Origin: Eledone cirrhosa
Lineage: Eukaryota > Mollusca > Cephalopoda > Octopoda > Eledonidae
DNA length: 64,000 nt
NCBI GenBank assembly: GCA_964016885.1
Contig: OZ024743.1
Span: 16,490,972-16,554,971 of the forward strand
Direction: 5' to 3'
Shown here: positions 46,376-58,320 of the stretch, piece by piece
How positions within the stretch are numbered: the first letter of the stretch is position 1
How the letters are laid out: every line of letters begins with the position of its first letter
Notes under the pieces: model-generated
What the model was told of the DNA's origin: nothing
The model's database searches: none
The model's input: only the letters and a program-made list of their open reading frames with translations
Position numbers and translations under genes: made by a program

Positions 46376-48464
46376 TTACCGTACTTTTGGTAGAGGAGGG
46401 ATGGTTTTTACATCCCTTTTCACTTGATCGTCTGGTGAAGGGACCGTTGAATCGTCCCTTCGGCTGGTCGTCGGCTATTCTAAGAGAATGTCTGAGTATA
46501 CTCTTCGATTGATGGTTCCTCCTAGGTCCCTGAAATCACCAACTGCGTTGGGGAATTTCGTTTTAATATTTGTGTATTGTTTCTGTGCTATTTTTAGCAG
46601 TCTTATGTTAGTTGGCGTTTTGATTGGTGCTGGTATTATGTAGTCCTGTTGTGAAATGTCTGTGTGTTCAATTATGTAAGTCATTAGTTTCTTGTTGTGT
46701 GTATTTATTGCCGTGCATTTGTTTTTCTGGGGGTGTGGTTCTGCTATTTTCTTGTCGTTGTTGCTGGGTGTGTGTGTTTTGTTGTTGTGTTTGCGATGTT
46801 GGTGCTTGTGGTGGTGGTGTTGAAGGTGTTGTTGGCGGTGGGGTTGTCGCCGGTGGTGATGGTGGCGCTAGTGTGGGTGGTGATGGTGTTGGTGTTGTTG
46901 CTGCTGTGGGTCTCTTTGCAGTAGACTTTACCCTTTTCTCATTTCTTTCCTCCCTTTTCAAAGGCGACGATGCGCTGCTTCTGCGTTTGTGCCTTCTTAC
47001 GACCTTTTGCCATCCCTCTCCCACCTCACACTCCATGTCTGATTCTGTGAGGTCGGGGAGGGGTACCAGCTCCACTCTTTCACTTGTTGTTGTTGGTGAT
47101 GTTTGCACTGGAGTCTCTGTTGCAGCTGCATTTGGTATTGCTGTTGTTGTTGTTAGTATTTCCACTGCTGCTGCTGTTTTTGATTTCCGTGGAGTGGGTA
47201 TGGGTGCCACGGGCCTATCGTTCCTGGTTGCCGCTTGTCCTGTTGCTGGTAGCCGTGGAGCCGGATTCGGAAGGAGGGGGGTTTTCTCCTTTCTCAGGGT
47301 CTTCTCGTTGCAGAAGGCCCTGAGGTGAGTCTTCGATCCACAGCGAAAGCATTTCGGGCGTTTGCCCTCAACACTTATGGGCAGTTGAGTGCCGTTATCG
47401 AAGTCTATCACATCCGGGATAGCTTCGATGCACTCCTGGTTGGTTTGGATTAGCATCTCAATGGAGGAGCCGACCCAATCTTCTCTTACTTTTTTCTGTA
47501 CTTGCAGTACAGTTGTTTTGTCCTCGATTCCGACGAGGACAGACGCGGCCAGCCAAGAAGGGGTCATTCCGGGGGGGACGTGGGTCAGTTTGACCCTCAC
47601 AATTTTTTGCCCGCAGTAGGAGGGCACCAACACCATTTCCTCGCTCCTTAGGGTCACTACTGATTGGGCCTTTGCCTCCTGGGGTGTGGCAAAAAGTACG
47701 TCTACGGTGGCGTATTTTTTGCCTCGGGTGATGTGCGTTTTCCTCTGCCACACAGACCCCAAGGCTTTTTGTATTTGGGCCTCTGTGGCTCTTTCCACCC
47801 TACGGGATTTTGTACTTACTGTACGGTACGTGACCGTACAGTGCTCTTGGGTTTCGAAAAAATTTTTCGCTGCCTTGCAGATTGCTCGGTGTCCTTTCTT
47901 TGTCACCATCTTCTTCGCTTCCTCTAATTCCTCATTTGTTATGAGGATTGTTTCCAAGTTTTTCGCAATACCTGCAAATGAGATTGGTTTTTCTCTGCTG
48001 TTGTTGTTGTCGTCAGAGCTGCTGGTACTTTTGTTGCTGCAGGTACTACGACTACTGCCTCCGCCGCTGTTGCTGTGGTTGTTGTTGGTGTTGCTGCTGC
48101 TAATGCTGTTGTTGTTTATGCTGCTGGTGATGCTGTTGCGGCTGCTACTGTTGTTTTCATTGTCACTGCTGCTGTTGTTATTACGGCTGCTACTGCTATT
48201 ATTCCTGACGTCAGACGAATGAACTGGGTTTTCGTATTTCCCGCACACCTGTTTCGTCGCTGTCGTCGTCGTCGTGGAGAAACCTTGCACGCTTTGCACG
48301 AGACTTTTCTTTTCTTTCGTCGCTTGCGAAAAAGAAGGGAGGGAGAGAGACACATTTAAAGAAGGGAGGGAGAGAGACAATCTTCTCTCTGCTGTAGTGA
48401 TGATTGAGGAAGAAGAAGACGGAATGAGTGGGAGTGACGTATGAAATTTCTTTTTGGTAGCCAT
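46376..48464 (-). pseudogene. LINE C ORF1, zinc-knuckle protein truncated by a 5-nt deletion
   Basis: ATG at 48464 (MATKKKFHTSL). Residues about 86-160 are Asn/Ser-rich; 165-365 form the conserved core (TRGKKYATVDVLFATPQEA, VPSYCGQKIVRVKLTHVP); the knuckle is C372-x2-C375-x4-H380-x4-C385; a Thr/Pro/Gln-rich linker follows. Near 46735 five bases (CCCAC, present in A, B and D) are missing, so the frame shifts and stops at 46668 after 598 codons. The natural C-terminal block lies in another frame (46684-46475) and carries a TAG where B has GAG. The core and knuckle are intact, so a shortened protein could still bind RNA. Confidence 0.9.
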
Positions 48465-48512
48465 GTTTTTTTTGTTTAAAATGAAATTTTGGGTACAAAA
48501 CCCCAATAACTG

Positions 48513-48540
48513 GTTATTTAACCCCGAAGGGCCAAATAAC
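48513..48540 (-). promoter_or_regulatory. 5'-UTR stem-loop with UUCG loop, LINE C
   Basis: Reversed copy of the same 28 bases as at 2053-2080 and 8084-8111. In copy D the counterpart (about 54448-54475) is damaged: the loop reads TTGG and the stem ends are changed. Confidence 0.6.
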
Positions 48541-48678
48541 GGACAGAAAGACCCCTCTCACGAGGAGGAGGGTGTCTTTATCAACAATTTGGTTCAAGTT
48601 TTAAACAATTTACAATTGTTTTAACGGTTAAAAATTACTATACCTTACAGAGCCGAGCCTCCGTCAACCATGGCATTC

Positions 48679-48727
<49 letters not shown>

Positions 48728-48970
48728 TTTTCTTTATTAACCACAAGGGTTTACATAAAGTAGACATTAAGGACAGTACAGGACAATACAGGACGGTACA
48801 AATGGGCATTTCTGCGTGTAAAAAAAACAGAGGTTGAAATAAAATAACAAAGAAAAATTCCCCAATAGGGGGGAGACTTCGGAGGGACATTTGTGGAGAA
48901 AGCCCATTAAAAGGCCACAGTGATCCTGACCACCAGGGCAAGTGCCCTCTTCCAGTTCTCCACCTTTAAT

Positions 48971-51900
48971 TTACAGACACATACTCAGAGTAGGCCCATT
49001 CACTCGGGCCATACTTGCTTCTCTCACCCATCTTTCAACAAAATGCTGTGAAGAGAGCACTTCCCTCTCTACCCTCATTTTCCTTTTCAAATGAAATTTG
49101 AAAAAGTTAATCAGGGCATCACCAAAGAGGTAAGTGCTCGTCTTCAGCCCTTTCAAACGTGTCCACCATACTATCTCTTTCGCCATGGCCACCAGACAGA
49201 TAAAACTGGCTGCCCTTCCCGGCTAAAGGAAGAGGGCGGGGCAATCCTCACGATGAACTCAGCTGATAGCTGGATCCGTCCTACACGTGACAGCAGGTTT
49301 CGACATAAACCCACAAGTCAGCAATTCTCGGACACAGGACGAGTGCGTGCAGGTCGGTTTCGTCGCTCTGCGCGCATCTAGGACATGCCCGGCTGACGGC
49401 ACCTCCATGCCTGTAGAGTTTATCCCGAAATGGCAAGGCTCCTCGGTAGCACTGCTAGGCAAGGGATTTCTGGAAGTGTCCATAGGCCCCGGCCTGAAAG
49501 TTCTTTCCGAAGAGATTGGCTAGTTGATTTTCCTCCACGCCTAGAGTTTCCCCAAGTACATCGTCGCTCTTCCCATCAACTAATCCTCTATAGAACGCCG
49601 AGGTGGAGTTTCCACCGATCACATTGCCAGATTGCTCGAGGGCTGTGAGCGCCTGAAGACATTCCAGTCTCCAAGCGCTCCCTCTCGGTCTTCGCTTGAC
49701 ACAGGACTGCAGCTCAGTCAAGGAAACGAGGTGGAGAAAGTCGCGTCTAGCAAATGCCGACCACACCTGGTCACCGTCGAGGAAGAGGTGGAGATATCGT
49801 AGCCTGAGCTCGTGTCTGCGCATCATCAGCCACGGCATGCCCAGCCCTCCACGTTAAGGGTGTTGACAACAGATGGACCGCCTGACCATCGGAGTGCCTC
49901 CCTTCCACAAAAAGCGAAAGAGCAAACGCTCCAGGACAGTCAGGCGGGGCTTAGGGCAAGGTACGACGGTCGGGCGGTAGCAGATGACGGACGCGATGTA
50001 CGCGCTAGCCACCTCCGCCCATTTCTGGGTGAGAAAAGCTACGCTCTCGTCACCTCGTCCCAGTTCTTGTCCGTGTGGAGGTCCGGACGGAACCAGACCC
50101 CTAGCAATTTAACCGGTCCGTCCGTCCAGCGCCCGATGTCGCTATTGGACGGCATGGACCTGCCTCTCCAGGTGCCGAGCTGCAGGCCCACTGACTTTTC
50201 CTGGTTGATCATTGCTCCTGTTACCACTTCGTATTCTCTTAAATGTATTGCCGATCGCCTCGATGTGTTTGGCGTTCGACACCACTATCGTGACATCGTC
50301 CGCATAGTTGACACGGATCTTCCGCATCCTAGTTCGCGCGGGACGCCCCTCAACGCCTCCAGTTTGTGCAGTAATGGCTCGAGAGTCACTACGTACAAGA
50401 GGGACGAGAGGGGACATCCTTGGCGGTCCGAGCGCATGATATTGAACGGTTCTGAAATGTGACCGTTCACTCTCACCACAGAGCAGATGTCGCTGTGCAT
50501 AGCAGCGATCCGTGCCTCTGAAAACGGGCCCAAAGCCAGCCGCCTTCAGGACTGCCGCTAGGTTACGATGGTCGACCGTATCGAAAGCTTTCGACTGATC
50601 TAAATTGATCAAGCACCCACCCGTGCCAGGTTCCCTAGCTACCCTCTCTACGATATATCACATGAGGGGGAGATTATCGCTCATGGATCTGTTGGGAATG
50701 GCGCATGTCTGCGCCTCTCCCACCAGACCATCCAACGACAAGCGCCAACCTCTTTGCGAGCACCCTGGCCAAAATCTTGAACTCTGTGTTTAGCAGAGTT
50801 ATGGGCCTGAAATTATCTATGTTATCCCCCTTGTTGGGATCCTTTCTCAGCAGCGCCACTGATCCTCGGATCACATAGCTGGGAATTATCCCGTTCTATT
50901 GCCAGTTGCAGTAGATATCCGCCTAGAGGCCTCCGAACAAGTCTGGCATCTGTACGTAAAGTTCATAGGGGAGACCATCCAAACCAGGCGATTTACCCCT
51001 TGTGCAGCCCGTCATTGTCTCCCGTACTTAAGCGGCTGTTATCGGCTTTTCGCAACACTCCGCCTCAGTGGCCGAGAGCCGCGGCAGTCCGTCGAAGTAG
51101 ACACTAAAGTCCATGCCTCGACCAGGCCAACCGCTGCCCCCGAACAACTGAACGAGGTGTCGTTGAAAAGCTTCACACATTTGCCCGGGATCGAGCAGCA
51201 TGCGCCCGTCGTGTTCCACCTAAGACCGAATCGTGGCTTGTTGCCACGACGCTCCTCCGCCACTCGGGCCAATTGAACGGCTTTCGTCCCCTCATGTCTG
51301 AGAGCACACACCCTAGCTCTGACAACGCAGCTGTCGTGTTTGCATTGAAGAATTGGTCAAGGGCCAATTTCGCTGCAAGTACGACGGTCGCGATGCCTTT
51401 GCTAAGCGCCTCGTCTAATTTTCTAACTAATTCTCCCTCTGTTCTATTTTTCTCTATTTCCTAAAGCCTTACTAAATCTAATGGACTCTATTCTAATCGC
51501 TCTTTTCAGAGCAAATCACCACTTGTTGTTGACGATGGCCCCCGTCAACGCCCGCTTAACTAGTTCGCTAATCCGGTCTCTGTAGGCCTTGGGCGCTGGT
51601 AAGGACGCGTTTAGCTTCCAGTAGCCGGGTCCTCGTCTATGAAGCCTATCTAAGTCAAGTACACAAATCACGAATTTGTGGTCCGTGTAGCTGACTATCT
51701 TGAAATTGTGGACAGCCTATGCTAGAACCTATCTATTTCTCTACAAAATACTCTATCTAGATATGATCTGGATGAGCCTATGCGATTTGTCCAAGTCCAC
51801 ATTGGCACATTCGCTACTTGTCAGACAATTTAAAACGCCTGAGCAGGTTGGTGAGGCTCTTGCCCCCTCCTCTCTATCCCCTAATCCCACACAGTCCCAG

Positions 51901-52345
51901 CGTGCATCTAAGATCCCGTTCCAGTCGCCCACTAACACTAAAGAGCGGGACGTTCCAAGAAAGGGCTCCAGACGCCGGAAGAAATTAGGCCGCCGTGCTA
52001 CTGTCGGGGCATAGACGGCCACCAGCCTGAAAGCTTGCCCGTCTCCGCTGGTCACGTCCAGCACCATCAACTTACCTTCTGTGTCCAGGAAGATGGCCCG
52101 TATGGCGAGATCCAAACCTCTACGAAAAAGCACAGCAACTCCTCCCCCTGATCCAGGACGGCTGGGAGATGCGTACACATCTTAGCCGCCGAAGATCGAT
52201 GCGAAGGCCCGTGCTTCGGATATTCTGGTCTCGCTGATGGCCACTTATCTATGTTTAGTGACCTGAGGTGGTTGAGCAGGTAGCCCTGCTTCCATGACGA
52301 CCCCAAGCCACGCGCATTTATGCTGTCTATTCTGAGTGAGGTCAA
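48971..52345 (-). pseudogene. LINE D ORF2, broken; start codon changed to TTG
   Basis: The codon at the ORF2 start (52345) is TTG instead of ATG. Damage against copy C includes a frame loss after SLNIDKW at about 52240, deletions near 51810, 51470 and 50010, a disturbed YADD region near 50300, and several stops. The best-preserved segments are 52178-51753 (endonuclease), 50874-50674 (NFRPITLLNTEFKILARVLA), 49838-49455 and 49192-48971 (C-terminus to TAA at 48971). Confidence 0.9.
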
Positions 52346-52379
52346 GTTGAAATGGAGTGGAAAAGATGGGAAAGACCAC

Positions 52380-54399
52380 TTGCCTTACTTTTAGTAGAGG
52401 AAGGATGGTTTCAATTCCCTTTTCACTTGATCGTCTGGTGAAGGGACCGTTGAATCGTCCCTTCGGCTGATCGTCGTCTCTTCTATGAGTATGTCCGAAT
52501 ATACGCTCTGGTTGAGAGTCCCTCCTAGGTCTCTGAAATCCCCAACTGCGTTGGGGAATTTCGTTTTAATTTTTGTGTATTGTTTCTGTGCTATTCTTAC
52601 CAGTCTTATGTTCGTTGGTGTTTTGCTTGGTGCTGGTATTATGTAGTCGTGCTGTGAAATGTCTGTCTGTTCAATTATGTAAGTCATTAATTTCTTGTTG
52701 TGTGTATTTATTGCTGTGCCTTTCTTTTAGTGGGGTGGGGCGTGATTCTGCTATTTTCTTGTCGTTGTTGCTGAGTGTGTTTGTTTTGTTGTTGTGTTTG
52801 CGATGTTGGTGCTTGTGGTGGTGGTGTTGAAGGTGTTGTTGTTGGCGGTGGGGTTGTCGCCGGTGGTGATGGTGGTGCTAGTGTGGGTGGTGACGGTGTG
52901 GGTGGTGTTGCTGCTGTGAGTCTCTTTGCAGTGGCCTTTACCCTTTTTTTATTTCTTTCCTCCCTTTTCGAAGGCGACGAATCGCTGCTTCTGCGTTTGT
53001 GCCTTCATGCGAACTTTTGCCATCCCTCTCCCACCTCAAACTCCGTGCCTGATTCTGGGAGGTCGGGGAGGGGTACCAACCCCACTCTTTCTCTTGTTGT
53101 TGTTGGTGATGTTTGCAGTGGAGTCTCTGTTGCAGCTGCAGTTGGTATTATTGTTGTTGTTGTTAATTATTCCACTGCTGCTGCTGTTCTTCATTTCCGT
53201 GGCGTGGGTATGGGTGCCACGGACCTATCGTTCCTGGTTGCCGCTTGTACTGTTTCTGGTAGCAGTGGAGCCGGTTTCGTAAGGAGGGGGGTTTTCTCTT
53301 TTCTCAGGGTGTTCTCATTGCAGAAGGCCCTGAGGTGAGTCTTCGATCCACAGCGAAAGCATTTCGGGAGTTTGCCCTCAATATTTATGGGCAGTTGAAT
53401 GCCGTTATCGAAGTCTCTTCCATCCTGTATAGCTTCGATGCACTCCTGGTTAGTTTGGATTAGCATCTCAATGGGCGTGGGTCAGTTTGACCCACACAAT
53501 TTTTTGCCCGCAGTAGGAGGGCACCAACACCATTTCCTCGCTCCTTAGGGTCACTAAGGAGTGAGCCTTTGCCTCCTGGGGTGTGGCAAAAAGCACGTCT
53601 ACGGTGGCATATTTCTTGCCTCGGGTGATATGCGTTTTCCGATGCCACACATACCCTAAGGCTTTTTGTATTTGAACCTCTGTGGCTCTTTCAACCCTAC
53701 GGGATTGTGTGCTCACTGTACGGTACATGACCGTACAGTGCTGTTGGGTTTCGAAAAAAATTTCGGCTGCCTTGCAGATTGCTCGCTGTCCTGATTTCAT
53801 CACCATCTTCTTTGCTTCCTGTAATTCCTCATTTGTTATAAGGATGGTTTCCAGGTTCTTTGCGATACCTGCAAACGAGATTGGTTTTCTTTCTTGTTGT
53901 TGTTGTTGTTGTCGTCAGAGCTGCTGTTACTTTTTTTGTTGCTGCTGGTACTACGACAACCGCCACCGCTGTTGCTATGGTTGTTGTTGTTGTTGCTGCT
54001 GCTGTTGTTGTTGTTGCTTCTGTTGCTGGTGGAAATATTTATGCTGCTGCTACTATTGTTTTCCTTGTCACTGTTGCTGCTGCTGCTGTTATTACGGCCG
54101 CTACTGCTATTATTCATGACGTCAGACGAATGAAATGGCTTTCCGTATTTACCGAACACATTATTAATGGTTGTCGTCGTCGTGGAGAAATGTTCCTCGG
54201 TTTGCACGTGCTCGAGGAAACTATCAGAAACTATATTTTTCTTTTTCTTTACTGGCGTCGTTTCCGAAAGATATGGGAGGGAGAGAGACACATTTAGAGA
54301 AGGGAGGGAGAGAGACAATCTTCTCTCTGATGTAGTGACGATTGAGGAAGAAGACGGAATGATTGGGAGTGACTTGTGAACATTATTTTTTGTAGCCAT
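52380..54399 (-). pseudogene. LINE D ORF1, broken
   Basis: ATG at 54399 (MATKNNVHKSLPIIP). The N-terminal and Asn/Ser-rich parts are readable to about 53836 and the core at 53806-53468. About 110 nt that encode the SWLAASVLVGIED...REDWVGS segment are missing at about 53470. The knuckle C-F-R-C-GSKT-H-LRAF-C is intact (53466-53191). The C-terminal block reads in 52687-52391. At the end GGTAAGT has become GGCAAGT, so the natural stop is lost. Confidence 0.87.
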
Positions 54400-54632
54400 G
54401 TTTTTATTTGGTTTAAAATGAATATCGGGCACAAAACCCCAATAACTGATTATTTAACCCCCAAGGGCCAAATAGCGGGCAGAAAGAGCCCTCTCACGAG
54501 GAGGAGGGTGTTTTTATCTACAATTTGGTTAAAGTTTTAAACAATTTACAATTGTTATAGCAGTTAAAAATCACTGTACCTTACAGAGCCGAACCTCCGT
54601 CAACCATGGCATTCAATAATAATAATAATAAT

Positions 54633-54797
54633 AATTGTTTCTACTTTAGGCACAAGGCCAGCAATTACCCAGTGCATTACTGGTACTTTATTTTATCGAC
54701 CCCGTAAGGAGGAAAGGCAAAGTTAACCTCGGCGGGATTTGAACTCAGATCGTAAAGGGACGTAACTATGCTGGAAAGCATGGCGTCCGACCCTCTA

Positions 54798-54800
<3 letters not shown>
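54633..54800 (-). mobile_element. tRNA-derived SINE (cephalopod type) whose (ATT)n tail hosts LINE D
   Basis: On the minus strand: GGTCGGACGCCATGC, TTACGTCCCTTTACGATCTG, B-box-like GAGTTCAAATCCCGCC, then GGTTAACTTTGCCTTTCC...GGGGTCGATAAAATAAAG...GGTAATTGCTGGCCTTGTGCC, and TAGAAACAATTATT leading into (ATT)n. LINE D starts at the end of this tail. Confidence 0.87.
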
Positions 54801-54833
<33 letters not shown>

Positions 54834-54854
54834 TTATCATTTTATCATTATTAT

Positions 54855-54932
<78 letters not shown>
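54801..54932. repeat. (TA)n microsatellite
   Basis: TA units with a short interruption containing ATTATTATCATTTTATC. Confidence 0.95.
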
Positions 54933-54935
<3 letters not shown>

Positions 54936-55064
54936 CATCGAAATTATGTTTTGCCATGTTTAAAAAGTCGCAAAATTCAATAACCGTTTTTGTAAAACAA
55001 CGGCAATATTCAGCAACATTTCATAATACCTGGTGTCAAGATAAAAGTGCACTGTTGTGTTAAT

Positions 55065-55215
55065 CTATATAAAATGTTTCCAAAAATTTCAATAAAGTAT
55101 GCATCCCTTAGACACACATACCCTTTTTATATGGCTCTTCCCAAATGATTACGGTAGCTTAAAATAGGAAGGTTATCGTAGAGATTGTTTCTATATTTTC
55201 CATGCAAAAGTAGAA
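55065..55215 (+). repeat. 150-bp direct repeat, copy 1
   Basis: Matches 57619-57772 with a handful of differences (shared phrases CAATAAAGTATGCATCCCTT and CTCTTCCCAAATGATTACGG). The two copies bracket the Helitron; both begin at CTATATAAAATGTTTCC. Confidence 0.9.
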
Positions 55216-56068
55216 TAACAAAATGCTGCGTGTCTTTAATGAAGTCCATTGTGTTACATATATTCAGTACAAATCTCTAATCTCAGGATAATTTATGAGA
55301 TGCAGTGTCTTTCTGTACTATACAAGAAACATTCTAAGGGGACACTGAAAATATCATTCTTGCCCTTTCCCCTGTAACTAAGCCATACAAATCAATTATT
55401 TATGGGCAATTATTGAAAGTGTGTTACTGTCATGCTATCATAGTAATAGCATCTGCTTCAAAGTAATGCTACATTCCAATTTTGTGTGGATTTATATAAA
55501 TGTGTAGAAGGATGTATAATAGAGCGTTAGTTTTTTTGGTTTTTTTAATAGGCACCGATTTACTTCTTTGTTAACATAACATATATTATTATTTTAATGA
55601 TCTTCCTGTAGTCGAAGAGTGTACCATCTGAACCTTTACCTTTTGCTTCCCATCTTTAAATCTGCCGGCTTCATTTTGTTAATGCATAATTTCTGTCTAT
55701 TGTTTGCACTTTATTTCTCTTAAGGTGGATAAACTGAGAAAGAATACATCAATTTTTTACTTGACATTTATTCTATTTTCATAAACGAATAAATCCATTT
55801 CCCATTCATTATTTTTATTTCTTTTTTGACACGAAGAAGCCCATATGAAATTATTTGAAGTTGATATGGAATTTAATTGCTTGTTAAATATCTAGTAATA
55901 TTCTGTTGCGGTTTTGATATTGTTTAGTCACAGATGTGGCCACAAAATGCTCATCTACTACGATTCAATCCATTGTATATCAAATATTCTATTGGGGAGC
56001 ATATGGAGGAGAAATAAACCTTTATCGGAAAAAAATAATTTTGAAACCGAAAACAAATATTTGTGTTA
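55216..56068. other. No gene seen
   Basis: AT-rich spacer between the first direct repeat and the Helitron 5' end, without coding pattern or recognised repeat. Confidence 0.5.
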
Positions 56069-56497
56069 TCTATATATATAAAACTGTGGTTGTCTGTCTG
56101 TCTATCGATTTTTGGCACACATCTCCTCTTAGAATCTCTCACGGAATTGCACCGAAATTGCTATACTTGTACATTGAGCCCTAGCGAAGACATCGGAAAA
56201 AAATATTTCAAATTGACCCACCCTATGTGACGAAATCGAATATAATGTATCGATTTTTGAGCGTAAGTGATCAGTTATTTCCCTTTGTTCTGTTTACATT
56301 GAGCGTCTTACGTAAAAAATTACGCTGGCTTTAACAGTTGTCGAGCCAGCAAAATATTGACCTGCAAAATTCATCAGTTCGAACACTAACCTTCCGTTTT
56401 GCTTCATTTCCATTTAAAAGCATTTTAAAACAATATTTTTACTTGAAAACAAGCCTATTTAAAGACTACGTAAAACAAGCAAATATTTCGTCGTTAG

Positions 56498-56714
56498 GCG
56501 TGCAGACAGACAGTCGTGCAGACAGATAGTCGTGCAGAGAGGTGATATACGCGTGCAGACAGAAAGTCGTGCAGAGAGGTGATATAGGCGTGCAGACAGA
56601 CAGTCGTGCAGAGAGGTGATATACGCGTGCAGACAGACAGTCGTGCAGAGAGGTGATATAGGCGTGCAGACAGACAGTCGTGCAGAGAGGTGATATAGGC
56701 GTGCAGACAGACAT
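56498..56714 (+). repeat. 37-bp minisatellite block 1
   Basis: The unit is GCGTGCAGACAGACAGTCGT plus GCAGAGAGGTGATATAC/G, repeated about five times with few changes, without spacers. The opposite strand translates to a periodic SARVYHLSARLSVCTP-like frame only because 37 is not a multiple of three. Confidence 0.92.
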
Positions 56715-56985
56715 AACTGATAATTTGGTTACGCTAATGTTTTACTCTGCGTTGCAGTGTTTACATTTTCGATCTTTGTTAATAAATAACCAGTGCAGTT
56801 TCTATCCCCAGCATCCTCTTTTGTTATAACATTCGGGTTATCGTTATGTTTTCTTAACTTCATAAGGCATATTGTTGGTTGAGGGAATATTAATCAAAAA
56901 CACCACATGCAAGTCTGCACAGTAGACACTACAGTTTTTAAGCCAAGAAAGAAACTTAACATTGTAACTTTAACACATGTATATA

Positions 56986-57021
<36 letters not shown>

Positions 57022-57166
57022 ATAAGAAAATGTATGAAAAATGCTAAACATGTCATATTGAAAACAAGTCTATTTAAAGACTACGTAAAACAAGCAAATA
57101 TTTCGTAAAAAAAAGCAAAAATTATATAAGTTTATTTAAAATATATGTATCTGTAAATTTCGTTAG

Positions 57167-57312
57167 GCGTGCAGAGAGGTGATATACGCGTGCAGACAGA
57201 CAGTCGTGCAGAGAGGTGATATACGCGTGCAGACAGACAGTCGTGCAGAGAGGTGATATACGCGTGCAGACTGACAGTCGTGCAGAGAGGTGATATAGGC
57301 GTGCAGACAGAC
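57167..57312 (+). repeat. 37-bp minisatellite block 2
   Basis: Same unit as block 1, about four copies, in the second internal copy of the Helitron. The copy number differs between the two blocks. Confidence 0.92.
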
Positions 57313-57618
57313 ATAACTGATAATTTGGTTACGCTAATGTTTTTCTCTGCGTTGCAGTGTTTACATTTTCGATCTTTGTTAATAAATAACCAGTGCAGTT
57401 TTTATCCCCAGCATCCTCTTTTGTTATAACATTCGGGTTATCGTTATGTTTTCTTAACTTCATAAGGCATATTGTTGGTTGAGGGAATATTAATCAAAAA
57501 CACCACATGCAAGTCTGCACAGTAGACATTACAGTTTTTAAGCCAAAAAAGAAACTTAACATTGTAACATTAACACAGCTACTGAGCGACCCCGAGCAAC
57601 GCCGGGCTTTACTGCTAG

Positions 57619-57772
57619 TTCTATATAAAATGTTTCCATACATTTCAATAAAGTATGCATCCCTTAGACACACATACCCTTTTTATATGGCTCTTCCCAA
57701 ATGATTACGGTAGCTTGAAATAGGAAGGTTATCGTAGAGTTTGTTTCTATATTTTCCAAGAAAAAATAGAAT
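57619..57772 (+). repeat. 150-bp direct repeat, copy 2
   Basis: It begins at the base after the Helitron 3' CTAG and matches 55065-55215. Confidence 0.9.

Positions 57773-58310
<538 letters not shown>

Positions 58311-58320
<10 letters not shown>

Larger units (their letters stand above)
42602..48678 (-). mobile_element. LINE copy C, full length, youngest-looking, ORF2 intact
   Basis: It starts GAATGCCATGG next to the (ATT)n tail of D and ends in (ATT)n at 42602-42658, where the mini-LINE starts. The 3' UTR has AATAAA (42665-42670) just before the tail. It is near-identical to copy B. The intact ORF2 and few lesions indicate recent insertion. Confidence 0.94.
48679..54614 (-). mobile_element. 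LINE copy D, full length, decayed
   Basis: It starts GAATGCCATGG immediately after the (ATT)n tail of the SINE at 54633-54800, and ends in a 47-bp (ATT)n tract that is also the 5' border of copy C. The structure is as in A-C, with many small deletions and stops. Confidence 0.93.
56069..57618 (+). mobile_element. Non-autonomous Helitron, 1.55 kb, with internal duplication
   Basis: The 5' end is A|TCTATATATATAAAACTG. The 3' end has CCCGAGCAACGCCGGGC, then TTTACTGCTAG followed by T, so the 5'-TC, 3' hairpin, CTRR and A/T target features are all present. No Rep/helicase is encoded. The inside holds two ~520-bp direct copies (56444-56973 and 57060-57577) separated by a (CT)n tract, each with a 37-bp minisatellite. 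Confidence 0.8.

Noticed and set aside
46624..48359. Long antisense frames rich in Leu, Val or Cys opposite LINE ORF1 (also at 2372-2917, 8404-8943, 52573-54297)
   Set aside because: They are complements of the Asn/Ser/Thr-coding triplet runs and vary between copies as those runs vary.
56498..56714. Regular 37-bp repeats that could suggest a CRISPR array
   Set aside because: The units are contiguous without unique spacers, occur inside a Helitron in a eukaryotic context, and lack cas genes.
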